64,000 nt of DNA, from the NCBI GenBank assembly GCA_019614645.1, contig JABWDB010000011.1:6211501-6275500 (forward strand), given 5' to 3'. This DNA is from Stratiolaelaps scimitus (Eukaryota; Arthropoda; Arachnida; Mesostigmata; Laelapidae). Shown piece by piece: positions 13,351 through 25,408 of this stretch (position 1 is the stretch's first letter; every line of letters starts with the position of its first letter). The notes beneath the pieces are model-generated. The model did not search any database. It had not been told where the DNA came from and worked only from the letters and a program-made list of their open reading frames with translations. The translations under genes and the position numbers were made by a program.

Positions 13351-13566
13351 CATCTATGGTGGTGGCCTAGCAGTTGCAAACAGGAGTAAAGAGCAGCAAA
13401 ACAGCCGAGCTGATTAATGAACCAGTTCAAATTGAAAGACGATCAGAGTACCTGCTCGCGTTTCTCACGGGACGTTTTTTATCCTGAATTATTCACCACC
13501 GTATATGATTACGGCCATCATTGGCACCAGCGTCGTCATCATCCCTAACTAAGTCTACCGAAATCG

Positions 13567-13623
13567 ATATATATATATATATATATACATACATATGTAT
13601 ATAGCATTATATGCTGTTACTCA

Positions 13624-13660
<37 letters not shown>
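13567..13660. repeat. Compound TA and CA microsatellites
   Basis: TA run at 13567-13588, then (CA)n at 13624-13637 passing into TA at 13638-13660. Confidence 0.9.
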
Positions 13661-14279
13661 CATATGTGACAGTTGTCTCGTGCGAATGTAGTTAAAACTC
13701 TTTTACTTTATAAGAGCACTGTCATTTTCAGCCAAAGTTATCACAGTTATCACCACTCTCTAATCCTCTCAGCTATTTGACGAAATCACAGCTCGATCAT
13801 ATGTTCTAACCCTCAGTCCGCTCCGCTGAAATACGCCAGTGGACAAGTGGCGCACGTTAGCTAGCTCCGTCGATGAGAGTCGTACTACCAGACCCCCCCA
13901 TCCCCACCCGAACCTGATGTACTTCTTTCGCATTATATGCCCTTCGCTATTCTTGCCAATAGTGACAGCAGCAGCAGCGTTAGCACGGTGGCAAGATGGA
14001 CACGGTCACGGTGGAATCAGTCGGTGAATTGAGAAACGAACGAACCCGCGCCATCTTCCATCCAATCTGGCGTCACCCCACAGGGGCGAGTGTATCTCGA
14101 AGTCCCCCATCAAAGACGAGAACAGGACATAGCTCTGCCTATGATGCACGGACGGGCTGAATAGAGCAGACCCTGATATATCGCCCACTGTGGTGGAGCG
14201 GGGGAAGCATTCTCTCGTAGGATCTCAAGCATATAGCAGAAGAGTAGACCCCTAATGACGGCGACGAGCCACGGGTCCG

Positions 14280-14318
14280 GCGGCGGTGGCGGGGGGCAGC
14301 GGGGGGCGGCGGGGGCAG
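14280..14318 (+). other. G-quadruplex-forming tract
   Basis: Runs of six, six and five G with CAGC and CGGC spacers, preceded by GGCGG runs. Confidence 0.7.
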
Positions 14319-15183
14319 ACCAGACGCTGATCAGCGTCATCAATATATAGGGTTGGGAGGGCTGCATATGCCCGTCGGAGGCTGCATTGCTTATCTATTA
14401 TATTTGGGCCCCTGTTACCGCCGCACGCTAGTGCAGTTGACCTCGTGCTAGATGTAGTCGTAGTCGTAGTAGAAGGAATTGTAGGTGGTGGTTGAAGGTA
14501 GGCGATCTCTCGTCGTTCCGCCCGCTAGCGAGTAGTGGGGTTGCATCTTCTTCTTGCGCCCCAGCGAACCCCCCAGCCAGCCCGGTCCTCGCTGGACGCC
14601 TCAACGGGGAGCGATGCGCCGGCGTTGCAGTGCGCGATGAACGCTATGGGAACGTTATCGTACAGAGGTTGTCTTGGGGGCCGTCGGTGGCCGCTCGGGG
14701 TAGATCTCTTATTATCGGCGCAGTATTCATACCTGCACTATGGCAGAGCATAGTGAACTCGCCAGCTTCCCTACACGCTTTCCCGTTAACTCAGCTACTC
14801 ATTGAGTCCACCCCTGATTCATCTATTCAATCGATCTGGGCTCACCATCCCCGGCTGTGTGTGCCCATCCCGTTCGTTTGTTCGCTTAGTGAATGCTTCT
14901 ACTGCTGTCCCAAGCCGTGTCCGTGTGTTGCCTGCTATAATAATAATCTCATAGAGCGCTGGAAACAGCAGAGAAAACCTACGACCTTCCTATACGTTCG
15001 TCAGGGCAGATGCATCCCATGTGCTCGCGTCCCGTTCCCAATTCGCGAGCGAGCGAGCGATTCTTTAGCTCTGATCTGATCTGCGTACGGCAATCCTCGT
15101 CACTACTTGCCAGCGGTGGGCATCGTGGCGTATGCCTGCGAAGAGACGAATGCAGATGACGAGCTCAACGTAGGCTGCTATTG

Positions 15184-15262
15184 TCGCTGCTGCTGCTATT
15201 GTGATCCGTTCGTGGCGCTAATTGCTACTGCTGCTGCTGCTGTTGTTGTTACTGTTGTTACT
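15184..15262. repeat. Imperfect CTG/TTG trinucleotide repeat
   Basis: CTG, TTG and CTA units with interruptions. Hydrophobic Leu/Val/Ala runs in translations here come from the repeat. Confidence 0.8.
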
Positions 15263-15489
15263 TTGGTTGTCGTCAACGTCACCGCCGCTGTTTTTGGTGT
15301 CGCCGCGCACCAGCCACCGTGCTCTGGTTGCTAAGCATGTATCATACGTCATCTCATTCAGTGCGACCTTCTATATGCGTCGGCCGTCGAACTTCCAGAG
15401 TCGCCAAACGAAACAAGGGACTGAGAGCAGAAACAAAAAGTCGGAGCACGAGGGGGACCAACCCGCTGCTTGCACGCTATTTTTGTTAT

Positions 15490-15492
<3 letters not shown>

Positions 15493-15520
<28 letters not shown>
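15493..15520. repeat. (TA)n microsatellite
   Basis: Fourteen TA units. Confidence 0.95.
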
Positions 15521-16178
15521 CTCGCACTGCTGCTGGCGCTCGATGGCCAGCAATCGTTGAGGCAGCACGGCGGGGTCAGCCAGTTTCGGATGGGGGCGAG
15601 GCTGTCCTCGATAATGCTGACGCAGCGCCTCTCGAGACGAGATACAGCGACATGCAGCAGGGGCGGCGTTAGTCAGACAGCATCGGTAGACAGTCGATAC
15701 AGGGCGGACAACGCATCTTGAGGCCGATAGCAGCACCAGCAGTAGCTGCCAGCCACCTCGCGTAATGTTGCCGGTTATGTTCTCAATATTAATGGGTAAC
15801 CTGTGAAGGGGGCTGAAGGACCGAGTCAGGGAGAAGAAGCCACCCTCCCCCCTGATCCAAACCTGCGAAGTTCGTCGTTAGGGCGTTTGAAGCCGTGTTG
15901 AAGCTGCGAGGGATCATCGTTGTCATCAGAGCTGACTCGTGGTCCCTGACACCCTGACGCCATTGCGAGATATTCACCTGAATAGAATAGTCGAAAAAAA
16001 AAGCGCTTAGTAATTTGGAAAGGCGTTAATGAGGTAATCGTTACGTTACGTTGGCTAAAATTGCAATCGAAGACGACAAACTATGACAAATCATCTCGTT
16101 CTGACTAATCCAATTATTAGAGTTACGGTTGGACACGGTGGCCGATTATACATGTCCAATATCCTGCGTATGCCCGAC

Positions 16179-16312
16179 ATATATATATATATATATATAT
16201 ACGTGCTCTCTAGTGTTAATCCGCTCGTCCGAGAACAAAGCGAAACGTAAAGTCAAATCAGCTCCTGCTCCAATGCACATATACATATATATGTATATAT
16301 ATATATATATAT
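16179..16312. repeat. Pair of (TA)n microsatellites
   Basis: TA runs at 16179-16201 and 16276-16312 flank about 75 bp of unique sequence. Confidence 0.9.
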
Positions 16313-16845
16313 GAATGCCTGCGTCGAAGCGAGTGAGGGACTCTCTTCGTCCCTGCCTCGAAGTCGAACGAGCCCAATAGCAGAGGTGCGACATGGACCA
16401 TGCTGGCCGCGCACTTGCAAATGTGCGCAACCCTATTGTCACACACAAGTCAAGTCAATGGACGTCTTGTGTCCAATATCTCGCTAGTAACTCCCGCCCC
16501 CCTCGCCGCGCCGCCCGACCCGGTACAGCCAACAATGACTGTACTCGCACGAGATCTATTAGCGCCAGGCGTCCCCAATGTATATGTATACACTCCTTTT
16601 TGATTGACATTAGCCTGTGATGGCTCACACAACGAGACGGCGTTGCTATTCGCGACGATGGAACGCTACAAGCACGATCGCGGCCTCCAGTGTAGAAAAC
16701 AACAATCGCCGGTCGTACGGCAGCAGGTCGCCCAGGCCGGTCCACGCATCCTGTCGGAGTCCACTCCTTACCTTGCTATCAACCCCTCTCCCCCGCCTAT
16801 TGCTTGAGCGAATATGGCCAACTGCAACCACATATTCAGGTATAC

Positions 16846-16847
16846 AC

Positions 16848-16878
<31 letters not shown>
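16846..16878. repeat. (CATA)n(TA)n microsatellite
   Basis: A few CATA units lead into a TA run. Confidence 0.9.
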
Positions 16879-17327
16879 GTATACCGGGCACAGCGGCTGA
16901 GCACATCACAGATGATATCTTCCATTCATTCATATGGATGCGCTCCGCTCGTTCGGCTGTTCCTCCTCGTCCGACGTCGAGTCTAACGCGTCAACTCCTC
17001 GGAATGACGCCGTGCAATAGGTACCATAGGCGATCCTGACACTGGTGCTGATGACGACGGTGAGGATATCCTGATACCCGCGTCATAGACATACGGTATC
17101 TGTGGTGGTACGGGGGGCTTTCTCCCCCCCCCCGCCCCCCCGCCACCGAAGTGATACTGACCACCGGAGTCAATCCGCGCAGTCGAGCCGAGGCTAACAA
17201 ACGATGATAGCTGATATAAATGGTCGGCCAGTTCGGGGTAGAAGACTAGGTCAGTGTATGCAATATATGATGGCCCGGATAGGATCATGCACTATCGCCG
17301 GCGTGACCGTTACTGCTGCGAGCAGGA

Positions 17328-17375
17328 CAGAGAGAGAGAGAGAGAGACAGGGTGAGAGAGAGAGAGCGAGAGAGC
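17328..17375. repeat. (GA)n microsatellite
   Basis: Interrupted GA run. Confidence 0.9.
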
Positions 17376-18318
17376 AGGATCGAGTGGGCCGCCAACCAGT
17401 GCTCGGGGTTCTATGCAGATAAGTCGGTTGCAGAGGACGCGGACAGGCAGTTGCTCGCAGAAACGGGCCTACAGCCCCCATCCGCACCTTGGACCTGTCT
17501 CAGACAGACCATACGACCACGGCGACGAGCCGCCGTCGATGACGAAGCTATTCGGCTATTGGCGATCACCACGTTCGCAATGGAGGGCGATTATTGGTTG
17601 GCATGCCTTTGAATTGCCCAGCTCTGCGATACCGTGCCTACCACGCTGACGCCGCCGGCCATCGACAGTCGTTACCCGCTGCGGCATATGTATACAGCGA
17701 GAGAGATGTTCGTTGGCCAATTGCTGCCCGCCGCTGCCGCCGGCATTCATTGTTGGCAGGGGCGGCCGGAGAAACTCGCAGGATACGTCGGGGTTCCGAC
17801 GAACAAAGTCGATCGCGAACGCGGCCGTGGTGGTGCTGCCCGCAACGGCAGCAACGAATCTGTGAGGCCTCAATGAGATATGATCGCGCCGATGATTATC
17901 GAAGCAGTTCCAATTGGCCTCAGTATACCGTGCTTCCGGTGCAGCCAACAATACGGCCGGCAGATGAGCGGGGCCGGCCGAGAATGGCGTGGCGACCATA
18001 GTGGCCACCATAGAACAAAGTGAGTGCATGACACCGACTGGCGATTTCAGCCACAGTGTGCCGGCTTGTAGGTTTACATTTTATGCGTGCTATATTCATC
18101 GTCGTTAACTCGAATTCACGTGTCACTGTAGTAATATATATATATATAATATTTGGGGGATATTTCGTATGTTATATGTGGGGGAACCTTTTCGCAGAGA
18201 GGCGGCGTAGACACACATTAATAGTTGCTATCTATGAAATTCTGGAGCTCTAACACTACTATACACACACACAGACACACTCAAAGTTTACTTCTTCTAA
18301 ACACAATATATATATATT

Positions 18319-18335
18319 TATATATATGTATACAC

Positions 18336-18375
<40 letters not shown>

Positions 18376-18392
18376 GTGTATACATATATATA
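18319..18392. repeat. 74-bp perfect AT-rich palindrome
   Basis: The arms 18319-18355 and 18356-18392 are exact complements. A TA tract at the centre is flanked by matching GTATACACACAAA and TTTGTGTGTATAC blocks. With one mismatch the symmetry continues a few bases further. Such a sequence can extrude as a cruciform or hairpin. It is probably a product of microsatellite expansion, but the non-TA blocks make the symmetry more than a simple TA repeat. Confidence 0.9.
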
Positions 18393-19219
18393 TATATAGA
18401 GCGAGAGAAAGAGAGAGTCGCAGTTCGTGCCGAAGTTGCCGACCTCTCGAGGTCAACGCGTCAGCCGACTTGATCGCAGCCAACTACAAACGAAGCCTTG
18501 CACTGTCTTCGCGCAAAGAACTGTGCGTCTCACTGGACGATTGTATTCTAATTTATTATAAATAATATTAAGCTTGACTTGTGTGTGTGTGCGCGTCTGC
18601 CGCGATGCGGTGTGTTCGTTGGCGAGTAGGCAGATGTCCTTCGCTACGAGCTTTCTTCTGGGCAACGATGCGGCTAATGTATGCTAACGGAGTGGGGGAC
18701 CACCGCTCGGCTGGGCTCCCCAGCTCGGCGCGGCTGCGACAGGCTGCGTTGACGCCAACGTTCATTAAGTCTCGCGTATGCTGCTGCAATGCACGTTTAC
18801 TAACGTTGGGGTGCCTACAAACGACGAATAGCAGCAGGGATCGAGCGTGGAGCCGCGCGTGTGGCTATGCCAGACTTTATTCAGCGGTTCCATGCTAAAC
18901 AAACCCATTAGCAGGTGAGTGAGCCGCCGAGCGAGGCGGGTGTCGGAGCTCGCGCTAGCGCGCGAGAGATGGGCATCCATCATGGGTCGGTGTCAGCCGT
19001 GATGATGACGAGACGGAGACAAGTCGGCGAGCCGACCACTGACGAACGTGGCCGCCATCCTGCCTGGATGGTTTCCCGACGAAGTGGAAACCTCGGGACA
19101 AACGTCTCGTCAACGGTGGGGAACTGGCGCTTAGGTGTTCTTCGTCAACGGACTGACCGCATGACGCTGCTTCTCGCTATCAGAATCGGACGACGCGAAT
19201 GATCGCTGATGCAATTGCT

Positions 19220-19232
19220 GAAATATGCTGTA
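19220..19232. repeat. Left target-site duplication of truncated SINE A
   Basis: GAAATATGCTGTA, matched perfectly at 19359-19371. Confidence 0.85.
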
Positions 19233-19358
19233 AAACTGTTTTTTCGAGCTGACAGGCCTCAGCTGAGCCTCCCCTATCTGACAGGCCTCAGCTCTTAACT
19301 TTTAGGTATTACTATGAGGACCTGTCGGGACCACCTTTGCTTATTCTCTGCCTTACTC
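19233..19358 (-). mobile_element. 5'-truncated copy of SINE A
   Basis: This segment aligns almost throughout with 62876-63009, including the doubled GACAGGCCTCAGCT motif, the run TTAGGTATTACTATGAGGAC and the closing CCTTACTC. The tRNA-like head is absent. The copy is bounded by a perfect 13-bp direct repeat, GAAATATGCTGTA, at 19220-19232 and 19359-19371. Loss of the 5' end with an intact duplication is what target-primed reverse transcription by a LINE enzyme leaves behind. Confidence 0.9.
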
Positions 19359-19371
19359 GAAATATGCTGTA
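19359..19371. repeat. Right target-site duplication of truncated SINE A
   Basis: GAAATATGCTGTA, matched perfectly at 19220-19232. Confidence 0.85.
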
Positions 19372-20143
19372 GGCCAGATGAACGTATAATATATATATAT
19401 ATCAAAGTATAAGACTTCCGATGCCGCTTGACGCGATCTGGTTCTCCGAATCACTCGAATTAGAGAGAAAGAAAGTGTGAGAGAGAGAGCGACCTTTGGG
19501 ATCCCATCGTTTACCGTAGCTGCCTATGGAAAAACGTACCTCTCGGACACGTCGTAAGCAATATGGCTCGAACATTCGTAGGTACAGTATAACAGTTTAT
19601 GAGCTCCTTATAAAAAAAAGCGGCTTATACAATCGACAATAGAAGCTTCCCACTGCAACACATTCGGCCGAAACGAACTTCACAAACGATCGAGTCGTCC
19701 GCTCAATTCTGATAACCGAGTAAACTCAGTTGTTTCCATAGGAAATGGTGACGATTTTCCCCGTTCGGTGGCCTTTGTGCCCTTTACCCAAGCGCTAATT
19801 ACACGGGAGCCCTGTGCCATTCAAACCACCACCATCACGCGGCGGTGCGAATGGCACAGTGCACCAGCATCAGCAGCGCTGACGCCAGCGAGCGTTACCA
19901 TCAACGCGAGCGACCACGATATGAGCGCCGCATACCCCACAATTCGCCTGTGCGCGATCGTGTGATTATACAACGAGATTATGCGTTTTCGGCAGCTTCC
20001 GTCAGCTCGCTAGCCCTGCTTTCAAGGGCCGCCGCATGCTTCACGCGTTCTGAGCCCGCCCCACCGGTCCAAGTATCTAACACAAATGGCCAGCAACAGT
20101 CCACACTATGAGCAGGGCCACGATGTTCGGCCACAACGACGAT

Positions 20144-20187
20144 CGGCGGCGGCGGCGGCCGCCACCACCGCCGCCGCCGCCACCGCG
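20144..20187. repeat. Inverted CGG/CCG trinucleotide repeat
   Basis: Five CGG-type units are followed by a short spacer and five CCG-type units, so the tract can fold on itself as a long GC hairpin. Confidence 0.8.
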
Positions 20188-20663
20188 TCGACTGGGCCCT
20201 TCGCCAGCGCTAAAGAGATCGAGCAGGCAACGGGGGGGAACATTAGCATGAGCTAAACAGCACGAGAAACGGCACGAAGCAACATCGAGGATAGCAGGCG
20301 AAATAGATGGAGAGACGGGTTAGCGAGTCGGTCTGTGGTGGCCGGCGGTGGCACAGACGAATGAACAAGCCGACAAATGAGTGGCAAAAATCACATTGTA
20401 ATGGTCAGACAACAGAGGAGAAGCAGGCGATGGTCGGCTGGGGCGAACGCCACGAACGACAACGGGTGGATTCTCCCGTTCTTCGCGACGCCGAGGCTGA
20501 CGACGGTGACGACGGTGAATGCGACGCGAGGCGCACGAAGTTGACGAAGCTTGTCGCTGAGTGTCTTCTGCTAGAAGAAGTCCGCGGGAGAGGTTTCGAC
20601 GGAGGCGTTTTCGGCCAACTTCACTCACGGGAAGAGCTGACCGGAGAAGGGCTGTACGCAGAG

Positions 20664-20704
20664 TTCTCTCTCTCTCTCATCTCTCTTCTCTCTCTCTCTC
20701 TCTC
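20664..20704. repeat. (CT)n microsatellite
   Basis: Interrupted CT run. Confidence 0.9.
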
Positions 20705-21017
20705 TGCGAAGCCAAGCTCAATTGTGGAGGGACTAGTGCACAGGCGTAGCGATCTGTCCAGTGTTTGCTGCCGAGTGGCGTCACTTTGTTGTTTCGAGCA
20801 GAGTGTGACTGCGGCCATGAATGAATCAGCGAGTGTCTGACTATCTCCGTGACTCTTTGTGTGTACGGGTGCCCCGGAGCTTGCCGCGCTAATGACATTT
20901 TAATAGGTTGACGAGACGAGATGCGTCCGTGGGCTTCATGGCTAGCGGGCTTGACGAGCAAAGAAAACAACAAGCCTACCTGTGTGTGACGTTGCTACTG
21001 CCGTGGCCACCTATGCT

Positions 21018-21063
21018 GTGTTGTTGCTGCTGCTGCTGGCGCCGCCGCCGCCGCCGCCGCCGC
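21018..21063. repeat. CTG then CCG trinucleotide repeat
   Basis: Four to five CTG units followed by seven to eight CCG units. The opposite strand would encode poly-Arg/poly-Gln. Confidence 0.85.
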
Positions 21064-23004
21064 TGGCCGTCCACGAAGTTCTGCGACTCAGTCTGCGGTA
21101 TATGTATAGTGAATCCGGGCAGCTGTGCGACATCAAGCTGGTCGCTCAGTGGTGGCCGCGGCCGCCGCCGCCGCCACCCGGCTACGCCGCCCCCAGTGCC
21201 ACCGTCGGGTGAGCCCACGAGATATTTTCGCTGTCGTCTCGTTTTGTTCTGATCAGTCAGTCAACGAACGCAGATGACGTCTTGGAGACTTGGGGGTGGA
21301 GAACGCGATGGCGAGCCGCCGTCTTGATGAGATCAAGAGGTCTGCTTCTGCTGCGGCTGCTGCTGCTGCTGCTCTTGCTGTATCTGCATGCGAGACGGGC
21401 GAATCGTCGCGAGCAGAAGTCAAACACAACGATGAAGACAGATGCATGACGATCCACCGTGTTCCCATGAACGGGGTAAGGACCGGCTGCTAGACAGCGC
21501 TGTTGGTCGTCGACGAGCCGAGGACGGCGGCGACAGACTTCCATTCGCTGCTCGTTCGGCAGCGAATATCATCCCGCGTCACCGCACCACGTCTAAGGCG
21601 GAGCCTAAGAGAGGAAATTTGCCTGTTGGACCGATTAACAGCGGGCGAAATTGTGGGGCGTACCATAGTCGTCTTTGGGGATATTATGGAGGCGCACACA
21701 CACACAGGCACACATCGAGGCGGTTGGGGCATCGTGCGCCGCGAACTCTCACCGGAAAATGTTTATCTGTACAGGGTGGACGAAGTGGCCGTCCACCGCC
21801 TGCATCGCCAGCTCGCTGTGAGTGGTGTCACCGAGAGCCAGAAACTGCCGTATTTCACAACGAGAACAGCGGCGGCAATAGCAGCAGCAAAACAGCAGCC
21901 CTGTCGAAATCGAGCCAGGCGTCAAGGGCGAAGGTTCGAAACCCAGCCGCGACATACACCCACACAACATGGGGAATTAAATAAACAAAGGGAGAAATAT
22001 CGCCAACGATTTCGTCGGACCCAGAAGATCCGACTCGACCGATTTCAGGGGTTTATGCCTTCTGATGAGCGGGTTCGGGGACGCCAGTCAAGATGCCACT
22101 TAGTCGGAGACGGACAAAGGCGCGCTCACCACGTGATGAGGTGATGAGTGTATCGGCCGCTTCATAGTTTCCGTTTTTTTTGCTCGCGCGCGCGCGCCAT
22201 CCGCAGCTTGTTTCGTCTCGTTCGCCACGGCTGCAAACTCTGATATTGCAAAATAACGAGCTGATGAGTGTTGATCCATTCGTTGTCTACTTCGTTCTGC
22301 GTTAGCCTCGCAGCCACTGGACAGTGAGTGAACGCATCTCCGATTAACTCACCCGTCTATGGCCATCGTTCACCTCATCGCAATGGGCATCTCGATGGGC
22401 TTCAACACATCAGCCCAGCAACTGTGAAACGTTAGCATCACGCCCGATGCTAACTACATCGCGATTGTTGGCCGACTATCGCTATACTGTATGTAGTGGT
22501 GCCGGCGACAGGATTCGGCAAATGCGTCGCTGGCTTGTAATAATCGCCCACCTTATAATGTTGTTGTCCTCTCCCGGCTACTTCGCTGGCGGCTTACCAT
22601 CAGCGCACAGGAACGCCACGTGGCTGCACACACGATTGCGCGCTTGTTAGCTCAATGATGAATTGGATGATAAGGTAACGGTGGAGGAACAGTGAGGCTT
22701 CGCTGTGTGGTGGGCGCTAGATGCTGGTGCAAGTGCAGCCAGCAGGTCAGCATCACGGCTAGGGCAGCAGGTAGCGAATCGATTCAATGCGTCTGTGCCT
22801 GAGCTACCGAATGCTAACTTCGCCAGTTGATATGGGGCTTCGCGTTTTACCCAACCGCTGGCCTTTTCCCGAGTTTACAGTCAGTCGTCTTCAGTTTGAT
22901 TGTGAAGTATACGTGCATTGTTAGGGGGTTCAGAATGATAGCCAAGGTGCCCCTGATATGGTAGCGTGCCTGCTGAAAAGCTTGAAGTTCACCTGTCTGT
23001 TGGC

Positions 23005-23028
23005 ATATATATATATATATATATATAC
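23005..23028. repeat. (TA)n microsatellite
   Basis: About twelve TA units. Confidence 0.95.
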
Positions 23029-24733
23029 GAAGTAGGCGTAGTAGTAGGCGTAGGGTTCTCCCTTCTGCGCTGCCTTTCCTGAACTGTGTAAAAAAGTAAT
23101 GCCGTCGCCTACCTCGAGACAATAACGGCCTCGGCCTGACACCCTGTCCCTAACTAATTATTGTGTATATCAGAACACACAATACTATATATAGATATGA
23201 ATAATCACACAATATTCAGTCAGCGAGAGGTGTCTTATCATTATACCTCGAATATTATTTTTGTATTTTCAAATTACCTTCCTCTTGTTTTCAAGCCTAT
23301 AAAAGCAGTGAGCAGTCTTTTTCCAAACGCTCCCACTGTCTACAAGCCTGCGCCTTCACTTAGCCCTGGCTCGTTAGCTCGTTCGACTATGTTCATGTCC
23401 AGCAGCTGCTGTGCAGTCTGCATGTGTTTAGTGTGACCATCGTGTGGCCATGTTTCTCCCTCAAGCCGCTATGTCAGCCACCGTGGATGAAGGTGATCGG
23501 TAACTAGGATCGGTAGCCGGCCATTACCAAGCGGAGTCAGAGGCCTATGGCACTCTGGGGCTAGAGAGCGCCGGATCGGCGCTCCGGGCTCTCCACCACT
23601 CATCGGCTGTTCGCCGCGCGTGATCGAGTACCTACTTGGCGCTACACTGCTACAGTGTTGGACAGGCGCGGTAGGCGACGGTGTACGCGGGATCCTAGCT
23701 ACACTCGGCCGGGCTATCGGCCACCTCACTACAGCAGGCAGTTCTCCCTCTCGGCGAGTGTGAATTCCCGATGATCGCGGAGCTTCCCATACGCAAAGAT
23801 ATACGAGATAACTATAATACCCACCTACACAGGCCCCCGATGTGACAACCTGAACGGTTGCACTTCGGCAGAATTTTTGCGCGCCCGTGCTCGAACACGG
23901 CCTGCTCGCCAGCTAGCCGCTATATTGTAGCACGCAGGCATGTGAACGTTGCTTCCGCCGTCGCTTGAAACTGCGTCGTTGCTTTGTGCAACTGTGGACC
24001 CGATTCGATTTTCGGGGGGGTGTGCTGGCGCAGATCCCACTTCTGATCCGGGCTGGCTATACTAACTCAGTGACACTTCGCACAGGTCGTGCACGCACAG
24101 GCAGTGACAATGTCCACACTTCGGGGTAGGTGGTCGAAAGCAAGCACCCACCGAGTGATTTGCCTTCCGCTCCGTACTGCAGCAGCGGGGGGCACACGGG
24201 ATGAGTTCACCCATCACGACTTCGGATCGCCGATCGGACGGTCTTCTTGGGTCATGTTCGCCTAATCATCGACGATTAACATCATGGTTCGTTCACGTAC
24301 ATATCTGCAATTAGTCGTAGCCGTCGTTGTCACTGTAGTCCGAGTGGAATTAGCGAGGACGCCCTGATGACCCCCTCCCCAGATCTTTGTCTCGCCCCTT
24401 GCTTCAAACCACAGAAGCTACCACGTGCGTGCGCTCGCGCGTCGATGGTACGCGTTGCCTATATTGCCCTGCGATAATTGGCTGTATGGATTTTGCTTCA
24501 GAGCTACATTGACTCGCCCTGAGCCAGAATTTTATTTTGTTTATTCACCCGTGTTACAGTAACAGTAGTCTGAATTGATGATGGCCTCGATCCACCTGTC
24601 ATTACAATATAGCGAAAATCAATGAACCGTACCCGAATGTGTAGTTTATGCGAATGGCACTGAAGCCAATTCAATATAACCATAGAGACCCGATAGAGAC
24701 AGTCGGTAGAATAACTAATGGGGATGTCGGTAA

Positions 24734-24846
24734 GGTAAAGCTTTATTGGTTTATCAAAGGAACTGCAATTTTACAATGGTTAAGCTATCTTCTTACATGT
24801 CCTCATCACGCAGCGGACACTTAGCCGTCCAAGCCACCGCGCTGAC
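24734..24846 (-). mobile_element. Family B SINE-like repeat
   Basis: This is the uninterrupted partner of the copy at 62716-63202. It shares the 19-mer GAACTGCAATTTTACAATG at 24760-24778 and the GGTAAAGCTT end at 24734-24743. The minus-strand head GTCAGCGCGGTGGCTTGG resembles the head of the copy at 25277-25408. It is short and lacks a clear B box, so it is either internally deleted or a degraded copy. No target-site duplication is obvious. Confidence 0.7.
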
Positions 24847-25276
24847 AAGGTGGGAAAAACGACATTAACAATACGAGAATAACCTATCGCGGGCGTAGTT
24901 TGCATACAGATGTCTGTGTGTGTGTTAACATGACGTCGGCGATATTGATTCGGTTTTTTATTTTTTATGGGTAACTGTTCTACCTGCTCCGATGAATGGC
25001 ACATGTCTGTAAAGAATTGCGCGTGTTTGCTACGCGACGACTTGGCGGACACCACATGGCGCACATGCCGCAGCGTCTGATGAGAGGTCCCTGACAAACG
25101 GACGTATTCAAAGTCAACACGGGCAAGTGACTCGAACAATGACTGGGAGATCGTTGAGCGGAGACTCTACTACGAGTCCCGGATCCCCTTTGACTGCAAG
25201 CTCCACGAACTCGGAATCACAAACTCGGAACGTAATGGCGGGCACAGCTCACTCGCTCCTGGTACTGCCTACTTAC

Positions 25277-25408
25277 AGTAATAATAATTTGTTTATTTCA
25301 TCACAATCATATTGAATAGAGATACCTATGTGTCATGACTGGGTTCGAACCTGCGGCCTCCAACCATTTAACAGGAGAGATTCGGCCCCCCAAGCCGCCG
25401 CACTCGAC
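25277..25408 (-). mobile_element. tRNA-derived SINE, probably family B
   Basis: On the minus strand this starts GTCGAGTGCGGCGGCTTGG, similar to the head at 24846, and carries a textbook B box GGTTCGAACC within 25341-25351. A guanine-rich interval like a long variable arm precedes the B box. The element ends in an ATT-rich tail (ATTATTATTACT, plus-strand 25277-25290), a common SINE 3' end. The A box is degenerate. Which tRNA it came from is unclear; a class II (Leu/Ser-like) ancestor is my guess. Confidence 0.65.

Larger units (their letters stand above)
13046..18318. other. Microsatellite-rich gene-free stretch
   Basis: At least seven TA, CA, GA or CTG tracts in about 5 kb. Frames here often contain translated TA repeats. 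Confidence 0.5.
20188..24733. other. Gene-free or undetermined stretch
   Basis: Open frames of 177-213 codons at 20.3-22.1 kb overlap in several phases and contain CT, CCG and CTG repeats. No splice-consistent exon chain could be made. 22.2-24.7 kb has nothing recognisable. Confidence 0.4.

Noticed and set aside
20953..21212. Short BTB-domain-like peptide GQLCDIKLVAQ in a plus-strand frame
   Set aside because: Only about ten residues resemble the start of a BTB domain; the following residues are a Trp/Pro run from CCG repeats, there is no good splice donor at the right place, and the rest of the domain is absent.
21442..22144. Two overlapping plus-strand ORFs (180 and 213 codons)
   Set aside because: They occupy the same DNA in different phases, contain CA-repeat-derived His-Thr runs, and neither shows a domain or a consistent splice pattern.
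24967..25080. 37-codon cysteine-rich ORF resembling a PHD-finger fragment
   Set aside because: Cysteine and tryptophan spacing does not match the PHD pattern well (the W-x-H-x2-C core is wrong), and no upstream half is present.
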